From a virus: 64,000 nt of DNA. Position numbers and translations under genes: made by a program. The notes below the pieces were generated by a model, which did no database searches, had not been told where the DNA came from, and saw only the letters and a list, made by a program, of their open reading frames with translations. This document shows, piece by piece, positions 54,721-64,000 of this stretch. Where the stretch lies: the IMG/VR virus record IMGVR_UViG_3300035180_002574, positions 62,001-126,000 of that record, one strand, 5' to 3'. Positions within the stretch are counted from its first letter, which is position 1, and the number at the start of each line of letters is the position of its first letter.

Positions 54721-57700
54721 TTACCACCTGTATTTTACCATAAGAGGAGATATGTAGAAGTCGGTACCAACTACAGGGTTTCTAAGATATCTAATATCCA
54801 ACGTAACGCCAATTGACTGAAATCTATTAGTTGTAAATTGATCTGAAATATCAGTTCCGCCAGGACCAGCCGTTGTAGTATCAAGAACCATTGGTATTGT
54901 TAGTGAAGTAGAATTGATTTGACGTCCATCTACCATTACTGCTACCGGAGATAAATCATTAGTAATTCCAGCATCTCTAATACCAGAACCATATGGAGGT
55001 AAGCCGGATGGTAATCCAGTGAAATAATCTAGATCAACATATAAATTACTAACAGAATATCTATTCAAAGATAAGTAAAATAATGTATTTGCGTGATTTA
55101 TATCTACGATGGATTCCCAAGGTCTTAGACCCATTTGCAATTTAACAATTCTAACATTTGCTGGAAGATATTTGTCTAGATTTTCTTGCCAACCTAATAT
55201 TTTTACTGTTGGAGTATCCGTATCGTGAATCCATAATACTGGAGATTTATAAAGACCAATAATATCAGATGCAACTTTATCTACACCTGGGGCACTTGTA
55301 ACGAAGAAGGCTCCCGGGCTATATCCAGTGGTTGTTGAGAATCCAAACTCTCCAAATAAACCTGCATTGTTTGTGATTGGGATGGATAAATAACCAGTTT
55401 GATTAATATTTCTTTCGATAATCCATCTTCTAGCGTTACTGGTTCCTAAGAAAGTGATATTAACAGTTAATTCGCTAATATCGTTGTGTACAATATCAGT
55501 AATCCATGGGCTATCAAAGAAGTTTTCAGTAATAACACCATGAGAAGATGCTCCGTCCCAAGCTGGCATATCTACGGTTCCGAAAGCAACGTAAGCTAAA
55601 ATAGTCTTTCCATTTCTGTAGATTCTATTGTGGGTTACAATATTATTGGAGCCGGATACTAAAATTCCGATGTTAGCAGGAATGCCAGATAATACGTTTT
55701 CATCCATACCTTTAACAGTATTATGGCTGATTTGACATGAGCCTTGTGAGAAAATTCCCCCATACTTATAAAGATAAGTAATTGGAGTAATAGAGGTAGT
55801 ATACCAATAACCCGCACCAATACTATTTCCAGTTATGATACATGGAGAATCTGGAACATCCGTGTCACTAGAAGACGATGCCGCTTGATGGATATTAGAT
55901 GCAACTGTTATTGCATAGCCATAGGCATAGCCACCGGTAAATCCGTAACTTCCCGTTTCATTATCATTAAAATTATCAAGATATGCTTGATCATATGCTA
56001 CAAGTGAATTATTCACTACCTGTATAGAAGAGTCTGTGGTAGTAGTTATTGCGGCATGTATCCAATTTGATCTATTCTTCGTGATAGTTACATGACCAGA
56101 AGCATATACGCACTTATTAACCGTTCTATCTCCAATAAGTGTATTAATCAGCTTGATTGGATACCAATAGTGGCCAGTGTGATCCATGGTTGCAATCAAG
56201 TGACACAAATTGTTTTCGATGATAAGATTTGACGTTTTATCATTTAATGAGTTAGGAACGATATTAATGAACTTAGTATCGGCAGAAACCCAATATCCAA
56301 TTGTTCCACAAATGTTATCTCTAATAACAACATTTTGCGCAATTAAACCTGATAGCATATTTCCGGTTGATGTTAGATCAGTTTGAGAAGTTACCAATAT
56401 CATTTGATTTCTATTGCATGTATTATTTGCAATTAATACATTAGCAACGGTTGGTCTTTGAGAGCCATCAATAGTTACCGGCGCCTTATTAATAATAGCG
56501 ATTGCTGCCGCAACATCATCCGCATTTGTTGAAACATTTAAGTTGTTGAACTTACAATTAGTAATTGTGACATTACTTAATATAGACGTATTGGTTGGTA
56601 GCTCAAAATTAATAAAACTTAATCTGAACTTGCTTCCCAATGGCGGATTATAATTAAATGTAACCCTATCTATAGTAATATCTGTTATTGTACTAGCAAC
56701 ATTACAATAAATATATCCTCTTCCAGAATTAACAAAATCTCCAGGATTATAGGTAAATCCATTTGGCAAACCATTAGCCGGATCTGCTGCATAAATATCT
56801 GGTCCAATATTTGGATCATGTGTAGAGGTAACGCTCAATCTTGATAACACAAGGTTATTTGCGCTATTAACTAAAAATTGAGAGAAATTTCCAATGAAAG
56901 AAGAATCAGTGATTCTAATTCCAGAATTTGGTACGTCAAATTCTGTTTGATGATTTATTAAGAATACGGTTCCCGGTGCTTGAGAGTCAACATATGCGAA
57001 TTCAACTTCAACATGATTTCCTTCAAACCTAAAATCTTTATTATTTCCCAATTTGAATACGGCACCAGCATCGGCGGGAACTGTATAATTAACAAAGATT
57101 GTACAATCTTTAAAAGAAACATTTTCTGAATTAGTCAAATCAATAGCTATATTTCCAGACGGAGTAGTATCTACCTGCAAATGAATTTCGCAATTCTCGA
57201 AAGATAAATTTTTTGAGCTTGGTAAAATAGCTAGTTTTTTAAGGAAATCCACCCTCATGTTTCTGATGGTGAGATTAGATCCTAAGGTAACTAATGCATT
57301 GAATGTTAATTGCGCGTTATTTTCTCCTTCAAAAATTGTTGAGTGACCAAAATCCAATATCGTATTGCTGCTGATAGTTCCTGTAAGAGAATTTGCTCCA
57401 TTAAAATTTGCAAAACTATTAAATGAATTATTATACTTAACCCAATTTATTATGGCTAGAGGATTCCTAAAATTACCCTGAGATTGTGCTAGGGTTAATT
57501 TCAATGGTAAATTACTATCAGCGTCATTAACATATCTTCTAGCATCTGTAGTCATTGAGAAAGATACATATGCTGGAAGTGGGGATGTTGTTAGCGTAGC
57601 TCCCACGATGTATAATATTGTTAAATCTTTTCTAGTATTGACGATATCTGAGAAAGTATTTGCATCAACAAAATAAGATAGCCCGGTATTTGGATTAAAT

Positions 57701-60700
57701 ACCTTCATCATTCTGTTTGGATCATTTGGCGTGCCTAACGCAACATCATGGTCTAATAATGGTTGGAATTGATATTCTCCCTTTGAGTTAACACAAAGAG
57801 CCCAGTTTATACTGTAATATGTTCCGGAATAAAACTCTTGTAGAACTGGAATTGCTAATTTAGCATCATTCATTTGAATGATCTTTCCATCTACTAGAAC
57901 TTTACCACCATTAATATGAATTTGATCGTTATGAACAATAAATGGTGATGCCGACAAATCAAAACCAGAAATTACTCCATTCATATGCAATAATTTCTCT
58001 GGCAAAGAAATATAATTCAATGCAGAAGTGCTGAGATCTTTTTCTGAAGTATTTCCAAATTGACGGGCATCTTGAAGGTATGTGATTTTGTTTGTCACGT
58101 CATTTAATTGACATGTGCTAATCATCATTACTTCATCATCTAATGATAATGAAGGAAATAATTGAATATCAATATCTTGGTTCGTGAAAGAGCTTAATAC
58201 GTCATTAGGATCAACATAAAAATCTATATAGTCATTTCCTGTGCTGTCATAGAATCTGGTGATTTCACCTTTTCTGCCGGTAGTATATTGACCATAAACA
58301 GTGTGTAGAGACCCGTCCCACTGAGTTAGCCAACCAGTATATACTCCGGTGGTATCATTATAGCTAGAAAGAGTAAGTGTAGTTTTTTGGATTTGTCCAA
58401 ACTGAAAGCCTCTTAATTTTGGAGAAACTTTGATGATATTAAATTTCGCCAATTCTGAGTGAGAATATAATGGAATTGTACCGTTCACTGTGTTAGTTGA
58501 ACCGCTAATATTCATTCTGGCGCGTTCATGAGTGAATGTTTTTCCATCCTGAGTAATGTAAACCTCTATATGTCTTTTAAATGCTGGTGGATTTGAAAGA
58601 GAAATATCGGATGCGTTTTCTTTATTAAAAGACACTGAACTGCTATCAAAATATAATGCCACACTACTTCCAATTGGAAGAGTAGCATATGGAGATAGTC
58701 CGGTAGCATGTATAGCATCATACACTACGACATCTGTAGTGGGTGTTGGCGTGCATCCAGAAAATGTTACTGATTTTATAGTAAATCTTCCAAAATCAGT
58801 TAATGACCCACTTTTATTTAACGATTGAATTACTAAAGTCTTTCCAGCTTTCAAATTAGATGCAGAAAGATCTAGAGGTATTGAGTAGGTAACTTCTACG
58901 TGCCCAGATGGTGATGGCGCGGGAACCGGGTTAATTGCAGTCACGGTTGCTGTCCAATAAACATCACCATATCCATCAATGACTTGACCAATATCTGGGG
59001 CTAGCTGATCTCTTTCGGCTCCATTTACATAATAATTGTTTCTCTTTAAAGGAACAAATAATTTGGTTGCTTGAACGGCAGCGGCTGGAGAGCCATAAGA
59101 AGTCATGTATGGAGGACTTGCAATATTAGCTCCTGTCACACCAAATCCTAACGCATCTTTTATCAATCCTGTACTTCCAGCAAAAACGTCAACAACATTA
59201 TTTGGGAAGTTTGATCTGGTAGCTGAAGTATCATATGATCCATCAGATGGATTAACAACTGCATTTAAAATTGAGAAAGCGGCATTGTTGTATGAGTCTG
59301 CTAGTTTTATTCCAAAATTACCATTATAAGAGAATGCAATGAATCTATAATTAAATCCTGGTACTCTAAAAGCATTGTTAGTTGTATTGACAATATAATC
59401 AATAGTATACTTACCTGGTGTTGTTCCTTGATTTCCAGTAATATCAATTGCTGGAAGAATAGTATATCCATCACTTGGATTACCAGTTGGATAAATTGCA
59501 AGATATAAGTTATAGTGACTACTATCTAACTGATCAGGATCAAACCAAACTCCTAGCACTTCGGCGCCTCTTGGAGAGCCGATAATTAAACTTGGAATTT
59601 CTGAGAAAGAATTGTTTGCTGGCGCAACTGCCAATACTCCATATTTATTTGGATTGACTAATGAACGATCAATTCTAGCAGTTGCGTTGGCTGTATATTG
59701 TAAATTCTTTCCGTTTATTCTAATAAGGAACTTTTTAATTAGTCCATTTTGAATATATTTTTTTTCTTTTATTAAGAAAGGAACTTCTACAGTTCCATAA
59801 TTGACTCTTATGACGTCGCCAATTTTAACCAAAGCAAATTGTGCATCAAAAGAATTGGATGACAATAAACCTGCTGGTGGCAATAGTTCTACAATATCAT
59901 CTCCCTTATCAATATCATCAAATGGCGAACTCATAGTTCCAGTGCTTAATAAGTAGGCTACTGCCGGAACAGTTTGCACCAATGCCTGACCATAACCATC
60001 CGCTGTTAAAGAAGATGATCTTGATATCTTTGAAATGCCATTACTATATAAATTTTGAATTCTGCTACCAAGCAAAAAGATACTGGAACTATCGATGAAA
60101 TCAGCAAATAATTGCAAATCATTCATTGTTTGAGGAATAGTATTAAATCTGTTCGTATTTAAAAATACTCCACTTGCAGTGTGAGCATAATTAGATGGAT
60201 AGGTAGACCCATTGTTTGTTTTAATCTTACCTATTGTTCCGAAAGGAGAGCCATCTGCAAATTGATGCGCCAATAACTCATTATTTATATCGTTTATTAA
60301 CGAATAAGATTCAGCATTGTCTCTCAATAAGCCAAATTTATTCTTTAGATATCCAGATGGATCCGAAACTAAAATATGTCTTAATTCATGGAAAAAAGAA
60401 AATCCAGAAATATGTGGCTCTAATTTTATTCCAGAGTCAGAAATCCATCCAGTGTCAATATTGATTTCTCTTGATAGGTCTCTTATGTAATTAAACAAAT
60501 CAGAAGTCCTATAATCAAGACGTAGCTTTGATTCTGGAATGCCTGCATTATCAGCAATTTGTAAGTTAGTTACAGGTAATGTAACCAATCCTAAACTGGT
60601 AATTTCTGATGGTTTAATATGACCATCTGGTTGAATAGCAACGCCAAGTCTTTCAGCGAGAGAATTCATAATACCAGGGGCACCAATTCCCATTTGCTCT

Positions 60701-60819
60701 TCTAAAGTAATTACACCTTCGCGAGTAGCATTGATCGCATCGCCACCAATTTCGTTGATGTTATCATTTACGACTGGAATGCTAGAGTCATCATCAATTG
60801 CTGCTGGAAATTTTATCAT
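54721..60819 (-). CDS. Giant tail fibre/spike with parallel beta-helix
   Basis: A 2032-residue virion protein. An N-terminal ~130 residues (MIKFPAAIDDDSSIP, then TREGVITLEEQMGIG) look like the attachment region of long fibres. From about 1150 to 1800 the sequence shows parallel beta-helix rungs: repeated short strands with asparagine ladders, for example VTITNCKFNNLN, VLIANNTCNRNQ, VVIRDNICG, IIENNLCHL and VTITKNRS. Such folds often bind or cut polysaccharide, but I see no clear catalytic site. A C-terminal ~200 residues form a separate domain. An HELRH pentamer (144-148) matches the zincin motif but may be chance. Confidence 0.75.
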   Translation of the reverse strand: MIKFPAAIDDDSSIPVVNDNINEIGGDAINATREGVITLEEQMGIGAPGIMNSLAERLGVAIQPDGHIKPSEITSLGLVTLPVTNLQIADNAGIPESKLRLDYRTSDLFNYIRDLSREINIDTGWISDSGIKLEPHISGFSFFHELRHILVSDPSGYLKNKFGLLRDNAESYSLINDINNELLAHQFADGSPFGTIGKIKTNNGSTYPSNYAHTASGVFLNTNRFNTIPQTMNDLQLFADFIDSSSIFLLGSRIQNLYSNGISKISRSSSLTADGYGQALVQTVPAVAYLLSTGTMSSPFDDIDKGDDIVELLPPAGLLSSNSFDAQFALVKIGDVIRVNYGTVEVPFLIKEKKYIQNGLIKKFLIRINGKNLQYTANATARIDRSLVNPNKYGVLAVAPANNSFSEIPSLIIGSPRGAEVLGVWFDPDQLDSSHYNLYLAIYPTGNPSDGYTILPAIDITGNQGTTPGKYTIDYIVNTTNNAFRVPGFNYRFIAFSYNGNFGIKLADSYNNAAFSILNAVVNPSDGSYDTSATRSNFPNNVVDVFAGSTGLIKDALGFGVTGANIASPPYMTSYGSPAAAVQATKLFVPLKRNNYYVNGAERDQLAPDIGQVIDGYGDVYWTATVTAINPVPAPSPSGHVEVTYSIPLDLSASNLKAGKTLVIQSLNKSGSLTDFGRFTIKSVTFSGCTPTPTTDVVVYDAIHATGLSPYATLPIGSSVALYFDSSSVSFNKENASDISLSNPPAFKRHIEVYITQDGKTFTHERARMNISGSTNTVNGTIPLYSHSELAKFNIIKVSPKLRGFQFGQIQKTTLTLSSYNDTTGVYTGWLTQWDGSLHTVYGQYTTGRKGEITRFYDSTGNDYIDFYVDPNDVLSSFTNQDIDIQLFPSLSLDDEVMMISTCQLNDVTNKITYLQDARQFGNTSEKDLSTSALNYISLPEKLLHMNGVISGFDLSASPFIVHNDQIHINGGKVLVDGKIIQMNDAKLAIPVLQEFYSGTYYSINWALCVNSKGEYQFQPLLDHDVALGTPNDPNRMMKVFNPNTGLSYFVDANTFSDIVNTRKDLTILYIVGATLTTSPLPAYVSFSMTTDARRYVNDADSNLPLKLTLAQSQGNFRNPLAIINWVKYNNSFNSFANFNGANSLTGTISSNTILDFGHSTIFEGENNAQLTFNALVTLGSNLTIRNMRVDFLKKLAILPSSKNLSFENCEIHLQVDTTPSGNIAIDLTNSENVSFKDCTIFVNYTVPADAGAVFKLGNNKDFRFEGNHVEVEFAYVDSQAPGTVFLINHQTEFDVPNSGIRITDSSFIGNFSQFLVNSANNLVLSRLSVTSTHDPNIGPDIYAADPANGLPNGFTYNPGDFVNSGRGYIYCNVASTITDITIDRVTFNYNPPLGSKFRLSFINFELPTNTSILSNVTITNCKFNNLNVSTNADDVAAAIAIINKAPVTIDGSQRPTVANVLIANNTCNRNQMILVTSQTDLTSTGNMLSGLIAQNVVIRDNICGTIGYWVSADTKFINIVPNSLNDKTSNLIIENNLCHLIATMDHTGHYWYPIKLINTLIGDRTVNKCVYASGHVTITKNRSNWIHAAITTTTDSSIQVVNNSLVAYDQAYLDNFNDNETGSYGFTGGYAYGYAITVASNIHQAASSSSDTDVPDSPCIITGNSIGAGYWYTTSITPITYLYKYGGIFSQGSCQISHNTVKGMDENVLSGIPANIGILVSGSNNIVTHNRIYRNGKTILAYVAFGTVDMPAWDGASSHGVITENFFDSPWITDIVHNDISELTVNITFLGTSNARRWIIERNINQTGYLSIPITNNAGLFGEFGFSTTTGYSPGAFFVTSAPGVDKVASDIIGLYKSPVLWIHDTDTPTVKILGWQENLDKYLPANVRIVKLQMGLRPWESIVDINHANTLFYLSLNRYSVSNLYVDLDYFTGLPSGLPPYGSGIRDAGITNDLSPVAVMVDGRQINSTSLTIPMVLDTTTAGPGGTDISDQFTTNRFQSIGVTLDIRYLRNPVVGTDFYISPLMVKYRW

Positions 60820-60870
60820 ATCTCACCATTTATGCTTGGTTTATTGTAGTTTATATATCTTATTTCAAGA

Positions 60871-61350
60871 TTATTGCTTGTTTTGGGTAGAATTATTTGC
60901 ATCTGGTGCAGAAGGGGCGACATTTGTTACGTTCTGTGGCACAGGAATAGTTGTAACTACAGATGATACTGGGTCTGGAAGAATATTAGGGTCATTTATT
61001 TGAGCATTTGGAATTTTTGATAACACAAATGAAATAATAAATGAATTTACAATTCTATATCCTAATCCAGAAAGTAATCCTCCTGCCAATCCCCAAGAAA
61101 CTCGCGCACTTGTGGCACTCATATCCACCGGGTATGGATATTTCTTGGCAATTATAGCAAAAATAATTCCAATAATTATTGGAAGAAGTGGAAGAATTAA
61201 ATCTCTCCAAAGTTTTGATTCTTTAGCAACAAATTTGTTATTGACTAGCACATACTCGGCAATTCTTCTAATTATTAAAGTAATACCAAACACTGCAAGG
61301 CAAAAAAGGACAAACTGCCACGTAAAAAGGGCTAGCAATACATTATCCAT
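60871..61350 (-). CDS. Small membrane protein, holin-like
   Basis: The ATG at 61350 follows GAGGAGATTCAG and gives 159 residues; the longer start adds ten without a good site. Three hydrophobic segments are visible: LLALFTWQFVLFCLAVFGI, LILPLLPIIIGIIFAII and LAGGLLSGLGYRIVNSFI. A polar proline/asparagine-rich tail follows. Three helices and a hydrophilic tail fit class I holins, which open the membrane for the endolysin. The endolysin gene is ~50 kb away, so this is a guess; a virion or host-membrane role is possible. Confidence 0.6.
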   Translation of the reverse strand: MDNVLLALFTWQFVLFCLAVFGITLIIRRIAEYVLVNNKFVAKESKLWRDLILPLLPIIIGIIFAIIAKKYPYPVDMSATSARVSWGLAGGLLSGLGYRIVNSFIISFVLSKIPNAQINDPNILPDPVSSVVTTIPVPQNVTNVAPSAPDANNSTQNKQ

Positions 61351-61398
61351 CTGAATCTCCTCTTCAGTTATGCAAAACAAGTAATATATGAGTAATTC

Positions 61399-62127
61399 TT
61401 ATGTGGCATCAATATAAAAGCCAGCTATCCCATAATCTGTATTACATGGCGTTATACAACCATTCCCATGATAAAAAGCGGCTAAATAATATCTTTTACC
61501 TGCCGTCATAGTTCCTGCCGGAATTCTTGCAATTGCATGACCCTGATTTGTTAAATGTAACGAAAAACTCTGCAAATTAACAAAAGAAAGATTGTCAGTA
61601 TATAATTTAAAATCAACAATCCCATCAATAAAATTAAAAGAGCCTAAAGACTGTGTCAAATTAAATTGAAAATACCCATCTGTTGCGGCTGATTGTGTAT
61701 GACTGTTATAACCATCACTAATTATATTAGATATAGATTTTTGAACAATACACCTTTGAGTGGCACTATATGATGATTTCCAAATATTGGATACACCAGA
61801 AAACAAAGCAAAAACGTTTCTATCTCCAAAAAAATATTCAGAACCATCCTCGCCCGGAATACCTCCCTGTAGATTTCCAGATACCATACTAATAGTAATA
61901 TCCGTTATCCCAGTGGAATTATCTGCTTGTCCGAGAATTTCTTTTGTATCATTGTCAATAACAAAAACTGTACCACCACTAATATAATCGCTTACATATT
62001 TTACGTGAATGGTAAATGTCATTGATTGACCACAATTAATTCCATTTGGATTATCCATAACAAATGTAGTTGTAGTACCTCTAACATTTGTCATATTTAT
62101 TTGCATGAATCCATTAATTATTGACAT
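61399..62127 (-). CDS. Hypothetical virion protein, beta-rich (242 aa)
   Basis: I do not recognise this protein. It is almost all beta strands, starting MSIINGFMQINMTNVRG, with YYLAAFYHGNGCITPCN near the C-terminus. The C-terminal ~110 residues resemble the last domain of the 1308-residue fibre (both end in sandwich-like strands with YYLA or IYEV turns). Its place between two fibre genes suggests a fibre tip, decoration or fibre-assembly protein. Confidence 0.55.
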   Translation of the reverse strand: MSIINGFMQINMTNVRGTTTTFVMDNPNGINCGQSMTFTIHVKYVSDYISGGTVFVIDNDTKEILGQADNSTGITDITISMVSGNLQGGIPGEDGSEYFFGDRNVFALFSGVSNIWKSSYSATQRCIVQKSISNIISDGYNSHTQSAATDGYFQFNLTQSLGSFNFIDGIVDFKLYTDNLSFVNLQSFSLHLTNQGHAIARIPAGTMTAGKRYYLAAFYHGNGCITPCNTDYGIAGFYIDAT

Positions 62128-62134
62128 GTGAACC

Positions 62135-63508
62135 TTAAGCGTCTGCTATGCAGACGGCTTGTATAACCATAATCCAATTAACATTAGGATAACTTCCGCC
62201 ATTAGTATATCCAGATTTAACCGTAATTGTATTTCCGGAGGAAATTATTGTAGGAGCCCCAAATAAGAAGGTGCCATGTATAGATTCACTTTCATTAACT
62301 ATATTAACTCCACCTGGAAATACTTGTACTGCGCTTCCATTCCAATAAAATGTAGCGCTTACATTTGCAGTATAAGAATCTGCCTGCCCAACAAGCTTAC
62401 CAACTAAAATAGCATCAACACGGGTAGTGGAATTAGATGGCACAGTAAAACTGTGTGTAATTGGAGTATCGCAGCTTGCTGATAAACCATGTGCTCGATA
62501 TGAATATACGTATTCTTTTGACTCTCCCCATGTGCTGGGATTTGGTATTGATCCAATTGTAAAATTGTTACCATCAGATTGTTTTATATTTAGTTTGCCA
62601 CTATTTGAGTATAGAATCGCACCACCTACTGGTGTTCCTGTAGTTGGCATGCTTGCAGCGTCTGCTATGAACATTACTAAATCGCCAGTTCCAGCCGGCA
62701 TATTAGTATTTGTTATTAAAGATGATGCGCAAAGAGAAACTATTCTACCAGAAGAGGTATCTGGTTGTATTAATTGTAAGGCTGGAGATTCACTATTAGA
62801 TAATGATAAAATTACTCCGCCTCTTTTTCTCCCCAAGGCTCCCGGTTCGCCTCCTTTTAACCAAAGATTTCCTCCAGAACCAATACCAAGACCCGTTTGA
62901 GCTTTTATTGTAAAATCAACTCCGCTTACATTGTGAGCTGGCGGAAATCCAGAACCAACAGCATCTGCCTGTGTAATTAAAGGGGTGATAAATCTTGGAT
63001 TGAATTTTATATTGGAACACAATACAGTTACAGACCCGGCGCCAGCCAAATCACCAGTAATTTGTACAATTTGTTGAACTGAATTGGTTCCTATTAAATC
63101 TCCACCAGCAGTGAAATTATTTACTGGCGCCAATGGCGACCAAGAAAAACCATCCCAAGTTAATACATTACCTACTCCTGGCGTTGAGGTATTAACTGGG
63201 TTTCCCTGTATACCAATTACCTTCTGAATGTCCGCAGTTCCTCCAAGGTCTCCGCCTAACTTTATAAGTCCTTTAACGGTGGGAGAGGCATCGGGCAAGA
63301 CCGGAGGGGAAACAAGGTATGAAATTGCTTGCACAGCTTCCTGAACGGTATGTTTTATGTGACCGTCAACCATGACGGGAGGGGACATGTCGATTTGATT
63401 TGCTGTGTGTCTAAAATTATTTCCTTGAATATGATTTTCAAAATCATATCTGTCAGTAACAAGTCTTCCTACACCTGGTTTAAAATTTGGGGACGATGGA
63501 TTGCTCAT
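62135..63508 (-). CDS. Tail fibre protein
   Basis: A 457-residue fibre-type protein. It begins with a polar attachment region (DYENHIQGN-like, DRYDFENHIQGNNF), then has repeated fibre elements LIKLGGDLGGTADIQKV, FTAGGDLIGTNS and VQITGDLAGAGSV, typical of trimeric phage fibres. A C-terminal beta domain of about 110 residues ends the protein (VYSYRAHGLSASCDTP onward). It directly follows the HxH-containing gene at the right edge. Confidence 0.75.
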   Translation of the reverse strand: MSNPSSPNFKPGVGRLVTDRYDFENHIQGNNFRHTANQIDMSPPVMVDGHIKHTVQEAVQAISYLVSPPVLPDASPTVKGLIKLGGDLGGTADIQKVIGIQGNPVNTSTPGVGNVLTWDGFSWSPLAPVNNFTAGGDLIGTNSVQQIVQITGDLAGAGSVTVLCSNIKFNPRFITPLITQADAVGSGFPPAHNVSGVDFTIKAQTGLGIGSGGNLWLKGGEPGALGRKRGGVILSLSNSESPALQLIQPDTSSGRIVSLCASSLITNTNMPAGTGDLVMFIADAASMPTTGTPVGGAILYSNSGKLNIKQSDGNNFTIGSIPNPSTWGESKEYVYSYRAHGLSASCDTPITHSFTVPSNSTTRVDAILVGKLVGQADSYTANVSATFYWNGSAVQVFPGGVNIVNESESIHGTFLFGAPTIISSGNTITVKSGYTNGGSYPNVNWIMVIQAVCIADA

Positions 63509-63515
63509 ATTTTCC

Positions 63516-64000
63516 TCAAGGAATTATTATTTTATGCGTATGACCAAGAGCAGGCTGAACAACACCATTTACAATTGAATGGTTATGACCCTGTGATACT
63601 GCTGTTGTTTGATTTATTTGAGATACTGATAAGATCTTCTCATTTATCACAATTTCATGTGTGTGCGGTGGTATTCCTAGAGAAAATCCTATTCCAGTAT
63701 TTAATTTGGAAGGGAACATACTGGTGTCTCTGAAAATTCTAACCTGATAAGCCGGATCAGTCTTTCTAATTCTTTGGGCTCTAAACTTTTGTCCGCCCAT
63801 TAGTGGTCCAAGAGTATTGTTTCTTGTAACTCCTAAAATTTCATATCTAAATTCTTCATTATTATCTTCGTCAAACAAAACAATAACATCTCTTTGCTTA
63901 ATAATAGGTGCCGCCTGCATCCAACCATCTATTGTAAACTCTGATTCTAAACCAGCCTCATATACTTTTGTTTGTTCTTCAGCCGGGCTGACACGAACCA
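63516..64000 (-). CDS. Fibre/baseplate protein with HxH repeats, 5' end cut by window edge
   Basis: The frame is open to base 64000, so the start lies outside; the visible part reads VRVSPAEEQTKVYEAG and onward for about 160 residues. The C-terminus has three evenly placed HxH motifs: PPHTHEI, GHNHSI and GHTHKI. HxH motifs bind metal along the axis of trimeric phage fibres such as T4 gp12. The preceding part (VIVLFDEDNNEEFRYEILG) is a compact beta domain. A role as a short fibre or baseplate connector is inferred. Confidence 0.7.
   Translation of the reverse strand, partial: VRVSPAEEQTKVYEAGLESEFTIDGWMQAAPIIKQRDVIVLFDEDNNEEFRYEILGVTRNNTLGPLMGGQKFRAQRIRKTDPAYQVRIFRDTSMFPSKLNTGIGFSLGIPPHTHEIVINEKILSVSQINQTTAVSQGHNHSIVNGVVQPALGHTHKIIIP

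Noticed and set aside
1-64000. Numerous plus-strand open frames of 60-160 codons
   Set aside because: All lie opposite longer minus-strand genes with clear protein families, lack good ribosome binding sites and read as low-quality protein.
1-64000. Possible tRNA genes or CRISPR arrays
   Set aside because: Gaps between genes are too short for tRNAs, no cloverleaf was recognised, and no regularly spaced direct repeats were found.

Overview
This window is a contiguous piece of a large, AT-rich tailed-phage genome of the contractile-tail (myovirus) type. Every gene I can support lies on the minus strand, so transcription runs from position 64000 toward 1. The evidence for a myovirus is a full tail module: sheath, tube, frameshifted tail assembly chaperone, tape measure, hub, spike, gp25-like wedge and J-like baseplate protein. 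Genes are tightly packed, with many ATGA or TAATG stop/start overlaps, AGGAG-type ribosome binding sites, and TAA, TGA and TAG all used as stops. I see no tRNA, rRNA, CRISPR array, integrase or insertion sequence. No stretch longer than about 150 bases lacks a plausible gene; the longest is the 138-base leader upstream of the sheath gene. Terminase, portal and capsid genes are not in the window. The host cannot be named from this sequence.

Layout in transcription order (right to left). 64000-54721: fibre-type proteins (one cut by the window edge), a small three-helix membrane protein and a giant beta-helix fibre or spike. 54717-46985: a sheath-adjacent protein, sheath, tube, a chaperone pair joined by a -1 frameshift on A AAA AAA, and the tape measure. 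46968-34286: a hub-associated protein, a 1680-residue hub, an OB-fold spike, a multi-helix membrane-like virion protein, an unknown virion protein and the gp25-like wedge. 34270-18511: a 1363-residue J-like baseplate protein, a 2366-residue LamG-containing protein, a free-standing HNH endonuclease and a 1308-residue fibre carrying two dockerin-like calcium loops.

18460-12300: a cassette of one GT4 and two GT2 glycosyltransferases, a dTDP-glucose 4,6-dehydratase-like enzyme, an Fpg-type DNA glycosylase, a membrane-anchored beta-rich protein and a DUF1653 gene. DUF1653 and one other small gene here are each broken by a single extra base. 12261-9566: a tubulin/FtsZ-like GTPase, a zinc-ribbon protein, a tiny gene and a GH25 endolysin. 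9494-1: replication and nucleotide metabolism, with a UvsW-like SF2 helicase, a second HNH endonuclease, a helicase loader, a DnaB-type helicase, an Sm-like small protein, two FmdB-type zinc ribbons, a sigma factor and a class II ribonucleotide reductase cut by the left edge.

The points most worth a second look are the phage tubulin, the tail-chaperone frameshift, a beta module shared between the sheath and the baseplate J protein, the dockerin-like loops in a fibre, and the two single-base frameshifts in the glycosylation cassette.
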